A stretch of DNA of 10,384 bases from Thermococcus paralvinellae (GTDB lineage: Archaea; Methanobacteriota_B; Thermococci; Thermococcales; Thermococcaceae), in the NCBI GenBank assembly GCA_015662175.1, contig DQUR01000088.1, positions 1-10,384 of the forward strand, written 5' to 3'. A program made the translations under genes and the position numbers. Under the pieces are notes generated by a model that was given only the letters and a program-made list of their open reading frames with translations, ran no database searches and was not told where the DNA came from. This document shows, piece after piece, positions 6,756 to 10,384 of the stretch. Within the stretch, counting starts at the first letter, position 1. Each line of letters opens with the position of its first letter.

Positions 6756-7253
6756 ATGACGGAGGGGGAAGTAAAAATAGAAAAGCTTGCAGAACTCAAT
6801 CAAGAGGCCTTGGAAAAGCTCGTTGATATTTACATGAAAGCATATGAGGATATGCGGGAATATGGTGGGGAAGGTAGGAGATATGCGCGGAGATATTTAA
6901 ATTGGTGCTGGAACAAAGCCAGAGATGGCTTTTTTATTGCCAAGATCGGTGATGAAATCGCTGGATTTATCGTTTGTGATAAAGACTGGTTCAGCAAATA
7001 TGAGGAAAAGACCGTTGGGGCCATTCACGAGTTCGTGGTTGACAGGCGTTATCAGGGTAGGGGCATCGGGAAAAGGCTCATGGAGAAATGCCTCTGCTAT
7101 CTAAGCAGATACAGCGATAGGATAGAGCTCTGGGTCGGTGAGAAAAATAAAAAGGCGATCAAGTTTTATGAGAGGTATGGCTTTAGGGTTGCCGGGCAAA
7201 GTGGCATCTGGATCAGAATGATTAAAGATATTAAAAATGGGAAAGTCACTTAA
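6756..7253 (+). CDS. GNAT-family N-acetyltransferase
   Basis: The 165-residue product is a GCN5-related N-acetyltransferase, which transfers acetyl from acetyl-CoA to an amine. Motif A is clear: VVDRRYQGRGIGKRL (about 94-108) carries the Q/RxxGxG/A pyrophosphate-binding loop. Motif B follows as ELWVGEKNKKAIKFYERYGF (about 124-143), with the NxxAxxFYExxGF signature. The substrate cannot be told: protein N termini, lysines or small molecules are all possible. The start at ATG 6756 (or GTG 6753) is chosen because the family fold begins soon after and the TATA-like box lies about 27 bases upstream, leaving no room for a ribosome site. The last eight bases overlap the end of the convergent DUF35 gene. 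Confidence 0.9.
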   Translation: MTEGEVKIEKLAELNQEALEKLVDIYMKAYEDMREYGGEGRRYARRYLNWCWNKARDGFFIAKIGDEIAGFIVCDKDWFSKYEEKTVGAIHEFVVDRRYQGRGIGKRLMEKCLCYLSRYSDRIELWVGEKNKKAIKFYERYGFRVAGQSGIWIRMIKDIKNGKVT

Positions 7254-7653
7254 CCGGTGGCCTGAACTTGTATCCATAGAGTATTATCCCATCCTCGTTG
7301 AATTCCCTAATCTTCCTCGTGACCATCTCAACCTCCATTCCAAAGGTGATCTCTTCCGGCTCTACATCCGTAAGCTGTGCTAAGATGATGGGTCCCTCCT
7401 CAAGCTCAATCAATGCCAGTGGATAGGGTTTGTAATATTCAAAGCCGCTTGGAGGGTTTCTTACAATAGTCCAGCTGATGACCTTTCCCCTTCCGCTGAG
7501 CTGTACCTCTTCCATCTCCCTGCTCCCACATTCATTGCACACCTGCCTCGGAGGGAAGTGAATCTTTCCGCACTTTTTGCACTTGGTTCCAATTAAGCGG
7601 TACTTCTCCTTAAAGTGTCTCCAAAACCTTGAAACCTGCATGGGCTTTCCCAT
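7246..7653 (-). CDS. DUF35 OB-fold / zinc-ribbon protein, HMG-CoA synthase complex subunit
   Basis: The 135-residue product has an N-terminal rubredoxin-like zinc ribbon (C25, C28, C39, C42: CKKCG and CNECG) and an OB-fold from about residue 50. This is the DUF35 (OB-fold acyl-CoA-associated) family. In methanogenic archaea such a protein bridges acetoacetyl-CoA thiolase and HMG-CoA synthase, helping pass acetoacetyl-CoA between active sites without release. The gene order here is the same, so the same role is inferred. The ATG at 7653 follows the thiolase TAA by one base, with AGGAGGG six bases upstream inside the thiolase end, so translation is coupled. The gene ends inside the convergent GNAT gene (8-bp overlap). 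Confidence 0.92.
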   Translation of the reverse strand: MGKPMQVSRFWRHFKEKYRLIGTKCKKCGKIHFPPRQVCNECGSREMEEVQLSGRGKVISWTIVRNPPSGFEYYKPYPLALIELEEGPIILAQLTDVEPEEITFGMEVEMVTRKIREFNEDGIILYGYKFRPPVK

Positions 7654-7654
7654 T

Positions 7655-8815
7655 TTAAACCCTCCTGAGGATTGTTACGGTTATGTTCGAACCAGTCCCC
7701 CCAATGTTTTGGGTTAGTGCAACCTCTGCATCGGGCACCTGGTTTGGTGCCTCACCCCTGAGCTGTAAAGCTGCTTCAACGGTCTGATAAACCCCGGTTG
7801 CACCAACTGGATGTCCCCTTGCCTTTAATCCACCCATTGTTTGGATTGGGCAATCACCGTCAATCGCTATCTGTCCCTCTTTAGCCAGCTCAGCACCCTT
7901 GCCACGTTCAGCAGCGCCCACGGCTTCTAGGCTCAAAGCGGCCATGATTGTGAATGCATCATGGATCTCAAAGAGGTCAACATCTTCCGGTGCTATTCCA
8001 GCCATCCTGTAGGCTTTTTCGGCCGCAACTTCTGCCGCTTTAAGTCTAAGCAGATCCTTCCTGTTTGCCAGGTTGATTGTATCAATTGCCCTTCCCATTC
8101 CAGATATCTCAACCCACTTTTCCTTTGGGATTCCAAGTTCCTTCGCTTTTTCGGGCGTTGTTATGATAACGGCCGCGGCACCGTCACAGACCGGAGAGGC
8201 GTCAAACAGCTTGACCGGATCAGCTATATAAGGGCTCTTTAAGACCGTTTCAACCTTTATTGGCTTTTTAAACATTGCATATGGGTTCTTTGCACCATTT
8301 ATGTGGGCATTAACGGCGAATAGTGCTAAATCTTCCTCTGTGTAGCCGTATGTGTGCATGTAATGGCGCATGACAAGGGCATTTAAAGCGACAAAGCTTG
8401 CCCCGTGAAACAGCTCCCACTCTGCATCGGCGGCATAGGCCAGATACCTTGTGGCATCGCTCGGCCAGACATCCGTCATCTTCTCCACTCCAACAACGGC
8501 AACGACATCCTCAAGGCCGCTCATAACGGCTTTGGCACCTTCCTGAACTGCAGCTCCTCCGGAAGCACAGGCGGCCTCAACCTTTACAGCCGGAATGTGC
8601 CCCAGACCGGCCCAATCTGCAATCAAAGTCCCAAGATTTTCCTGTTCAACGAATGGCCCGGAAATCATGTTCCCCACGTAAAGGGAATCAACCCCGTCAA
8701 TGTTAGCGTCGTCCATTGCATTCAGCAAAGCCTCTACGGCCAGATCTCTCAGGCTTGTCTTCCAGTGCTCCCCAACAGGGGTCATGCCAACCCCGATTAT
8801 TACAGCCCTTTCCAT
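7655..8815 (-). CDS. Archaeal acetyl-CoA C-acetyltransferase (acetoacetyl-CoA thiolase)
   Basis: This thiolase-superfamily enzyme of 386 residues condenses two acetyl-CoA to acetoacetyl-CoA, the first step of the mevalonate pathway. The nucleophilic cysteine is C83 in VEAACASGGAA. H285 in FEIHDAF and H335 in KARGHPVGATG are the conserved histidines, and IGGTGSN (371-377) is the C-terminal glycine loop. The cysteine that precedes this loop in classical bacterial and mitochondrial thiolases is absent (Asn370 instead), a feature of the archaeal/SCPx-like branch. The ATG at 8815 is chosen over an upstream GTG at 8824 because GAGGTG sits six bases before it; this site overlaps the TGA of the HMG-CoA synthase gene. 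It is the middle gene of a coupled three-gene operon. Confidence 0.95.
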   Translation of the reverse strand: MERAVIIGVGMTPVGEHWKTSLRDLAVEALLNAMDDANIDGVDSLYVGNMISGPFVEQENLGTLIADWAGLGHIPAVKVEAACASGGAAVQEGAKAVMSGLEDVVAVVGVEKMTDVWPSDATRYLAYAADAEWELFHGASFVALNALVMRHYMHTYGYTEEDLALFAVNAHINGAKNPYAMFKKPIKVETVLKSPYIADPVKLFDASPVCDGAAAVIITTPEKAKELGIPKEKWVEISGMGRAIDTINLANRKDLLRLKAAEVAAEKAYRMAGIAPEDVDLFEIHDAFTIMAALSLEAVGAAERGKGAELAKEGQIAIDGDCPIQTMGGLKARGHPVGATGVYQTVEAALQLRGEAPNQVPDAEVALTQNIGGTGSNITVTILRRV

Positions 8816-8825
8816 TTCAACCACC

Positions 8826-9878
8826 TCACATAAGGAGCTTTCCCCTGTGTTTCACGTACAGTGCATAGTCGATGTACTTTTTCCTGTTTATGTAGTCCCA
8901 CGTCTTCGGCGCCAGGTCTCTCTTCTCTTCGATTGCATCCTGCACCACCAGGCTGAAGGCATCGCTCCCCGCTCCAGAGCCAAAGCTAACCCACAGGATC
9001 CTCTCGCCAGGCTTCGCTATGTCCAGAACTGCCGAAACTCCAACTAAGGTTGCACCGCTGTATGTGTTGCCTATCACCCCGCTGAGGAGACCCGGTTTAA
9101 CTCTCTCCACTGGAATGCCAAGGATCTTTGCAACTGTGAGGGGAAACTTAACGTTTGGCTGGTGGAAGACAGCGTAGTCAAAATCATTGACCGTCAGCCC
9201 TAGCTCTTCCATCAACCCTTTTGCCGCATTTATGATATGGCGGAAGTAGGCCGGCTCTCCTGTGAACCTGTTTCCGTGCCTTGGATAGTGCTCGTGCTGC
9301 CTCCTCCAGAAGTCCGGGGTGTCTGTGACGTAAGAGTAACTCCCTTCAAAGTATGCCAGAGTTTCCGAGCTCTTCTCCCCGACGATGTAGGCCGCTCCTC
9401 CAGCTGCCGCTGTGAATTCAAGATGGTCACCGGGTCTTCCCTGTGCGGTATCGGCACCAATTGCCATTGCATACTCTGCCATTCCAGAGCCAACGAAACC
9501 TATGGCAGCTTGCAAAGCCTCAGTTCCGGCCTTACATGCGAATTCAAAATCAGCAGCATCCAGATGTGGAGTTGCGCCAATCGCTTCAGCTATAACAGTT
9601 GCAGAAGGCTTAACTGCGTAGGGTTTTGATTCAGAACCGAACCAGATTGCTCTAATAAGCCCGGGATCAATTTTAGCCCTCTTTAGGGCGTTTCTTGCCG
9701 CTTCAATCCCTATCGTTAATGCATCTTCATCGAGGTTGTTCACGGCTTTTTCCTCAATTGGGAACGCATTAATTCCCCATACCCTGCCTATTTCAGCACT
9801 TTTAATCCTGAACATTGGCACATACGCGCCATAGCCCACGATACCGACATCTTTAATCGGCCTCAGCAGTTTTCTCAT
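8826..9878 (-). CDS. Archaeal hydroxymethylglutaryl-CoA synthase
   Basis: The 350-residue enzyme condenses acetyl-CoA with acetoacetyl-CoA to HMG-CoA, the precursor of mevalonate and archaeal ether lipids. The likely catalytic set is E83 ([12 protein letters not shown]), C115 ([13 protein letters not shown]) and H239 ([12 protein letters not shown]). [10 protein letters not shown] (271-280) and [13 protein letters not shown] (298-310) form the typical C-terminal part. The length matches archaeal HMG-CoA synthases, which are shorter than the eukaryotic enzyme. The frame stays open far upstream to about 10289, but that part overlaps the divergent TIGR00266 gene. The start at ATG 9878 is favoured because GGTGAT (9883-9888) lies four bases before it; an ATG at 9884 overlaps that site. 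First gene of the operon with thiolase and DUF35. Confidence 0.95.
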   Translation of the reverse strand: MRKLLRPIKDVGIVGYGAYVPMFRIKSAEIGRVWGINAFPIEEKAVNNLDEDALTIGIEAARNALKRAKIDPGLIRAIWFGSESKPYAVKPSATVIAEAIGATPHLDAADFEFACKAGTEALQAAIGFVGSGMAEYAMAIGADTAQGRPGDHLEFTAAAGGAAYIVGEKSSETLAYFEGSYSYVTDTPDFWRRQHEHYPRHGNRFTGEPAYFRHIINAAKGLMEELGLTVNDFDYAVFHQPNVKFPLTVAKILGIPVERVKPGLLSGVIGNTYSGATLVGVSAVLDIAKPGERILWVSFGSGAGSDAFSLVVQDAIEEKRDLAPKTWDYINRKKYIDYALYVKHRGKLLM

Positions 9879-9932
9879 TGGCATCACCCGTAAAAACGTT
9901 GAATCTGACTTTCTTTGGGAAATAGCCAACCT

Positions 9933-9944
9933 CATTATAAAAGC
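9933..9944 (-). promoter_or_regulatory. TATA box of the HMG-CoA synthase/thiolase/DUF35 operon
   Basis: The minus strand reads GCTTTTATAATG. A start about 25 bases on, near 9913, gives a leader of about 35 bases that carries GGTGAT before the ATG at 9878. Another A/T box (GGTATATATCC) at about 9991-10001 is symmetric enough to work in this direction but fits the plus-strand gene better. Confidence 0.5.
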
Positions 9945-9988
9945 CTTTCGGTAAAAGGTCAATCTTCCTTCGTCAATCAGCGATAGGA

Positions 9989-10001
9989 AAGGATATATAC
10001 C
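9989..10001 (+). promoter_or_regulatory. TATA box of the TIGR00266-like gene
   Basis: The plus strand reads AAGGATATATACC, with purines just upstream (GATAGGAAA) as a possible BRE. Transcription about 25 bases on would begin near 10021, exactly where the GGGTGAT ribosome site (10021-10027) starts, leaving five bases to the ATG at 10033. Confidence 0.6.
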
Positions 10002-10032
10002 ACCGGCGATATAGGATTCTGGGTGATATCTT

Positions 10033-10384
10033 ATGAGATATGAGATAAAGCATAGGCCAAGTTTTAGTTTGGTTGAGGTTGAATTGGAGAGGGGGGAAGC
10101 ACTGCAAGCGGAATCCGGTGCCATGGTTTTTATGAGCCCGAACATTAAAATAGAAACGAAGGCAAAGGGTGGAATTTTTGGGGCCCTTAAGAGATCCCTT
10201 CTGGCAGGAGAAAGCTTTTTCATAAACACATTCAGGGCTGAAGGTGGGGCTGGGAAGATAGGGCTTGCACCCCCATACCCCGGAGACATTGAAGCTTTTG
10301 AGATTGATGGAACGCTATACGCTCAGAGCGGGGCGTTTCTGGCAAGCTCTGCTGATATAGATATCGACACAAAATGGGGAGGGG
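10033..10384 (+). CDS. TIGR00266 / AIM24-like family protein (3' end outside window)
   Basis: An ATG at 10033, five bases after GGGTGAT, opens a frame that runs without stop to the right edge (117 codons). Early residues contain [17 protein letters not shown] (about 18-34), then a glycine-rich [22 protein letters not shown] (about 46-67) and GDIEAFEI (84-91). This pattern is that of the TIGR00266 (DUF124) family, related to mitochondrial AIM24, a beta-rich trimeric fold with no settled function; members are about 220-240 residues, so about half is seen here. No signal peptide or membrane segment is visible in this half. It is divergent from the HMG-CoA synthase operon across about 150 bases. 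Confidence 0.85.
   Translation, partial: MRYEIKHRPSFSLVEVELERGEALQAESGAMVFMSPNIKIETKAKGGIFGALKRSLLAGESFFINTFRAEGGAGKIGLAPPYPGDIEAFEIDGTLYAQSGAFLASSADIDIDTKWGG

Noticed and set aside
9885-10289. An N-terminal extension of HMG-CoA synthase by over 130 codons
   Set aside because: The added part is antisense to the TIGR00266-like gene, has no conserved features, spans both promoters, and a good GGTGAT site marks the start at 9878.
1-10384. CRISPR array, prophage, toxin-antitoxin or defence cluster
   Set aside because: No regularly spaced direct repeats, integrase, att-like repeats of the tRNA ends, or paired small genes are visible; the only repeat noted is the single 17-bp tandem duplication.

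Overview
The window reads as chromosomal DNA of a hyperthermophilic archaeon of the order Thermococcales (Thermococcus, Pyrococcus or Palaeococcus). The evidence is an archaeal TATA-box binding protein very close to thermococcal TBPs, an archaeal MBF1-type factor, Nre, DUF505 and DUF356 proteins, an archaeal-type HMG-CoA synthase cluster, tRNA genes with encoded CCA, archaeal A/T-rich TATA boxes about 25 bases before predicted transcript starts, and GGAGGTGAT-type ribosome binding sites. Genus and species cannot be fixed by eye.

Layout. 1-1073 (minus, runs off the left edge) is an Nre-family DNA repair protein. It is divergent from a tRNA-Ser(GCT)/tRNA-Cys(GCA) pair at 1152-1332. 1333-2207 holds no intact gene. 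It contains a decayed, 5'-truncated IS200/IS605-type tnpB on the minus strand (about 1496-2041), broken by a 17-bp tandem duplication and other lesions. 2208-5619 (minus) reads, in transcription order, DUF505 protein, TBP, then a class II-type histone deacetylase-like enzyme. TBP and the deacetylase are 21 bases apart and look co-transcribed. 5737-6141 (plus) is a DUF356-type protein that converges on the MBF1 gene (6144-6671, minus) with only 2 bases between stops. MBF1 is divergent from a GNAT acetyltransferase (6756-7253, plus). 7246-9878 (minus) is the operon HMG-CoA synthase, acetoacetyl-CoA thiolase, DUF35 OB-fold/zinc-ribbon protein. At 10033 a TIGR00266/AIM24-like gene starts on the plus strand and leaves the window.

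How the genes fit together. The HMG-CoA synthase, thiolase and DUF35 genes are arranged for tight translational coupling and correspond to the known archaeal complex that condenses acetyl-CoA through acetoacetyl-CoA to HMG-CoA, feeding the mevalonate route to isoprenoid ether lipids. The middle of the window is rich in transcription and chromatin functions (TBP, MBF1, a deacetylase, an acetyltransferase and a multi-winged-helix DUF505 protein), although only TBP and the deacetylase appear to share a transcript.

No CRISPR array, prophage, toxin-antitoxin pair or intact mobile element is visible. I do not see a clearly new multi-gene system. The best leads are the TBP/deacetylase pairing, the eight-fold winged-helix signature in DUF505, and the unusually legible decay of the tnpB remnant.
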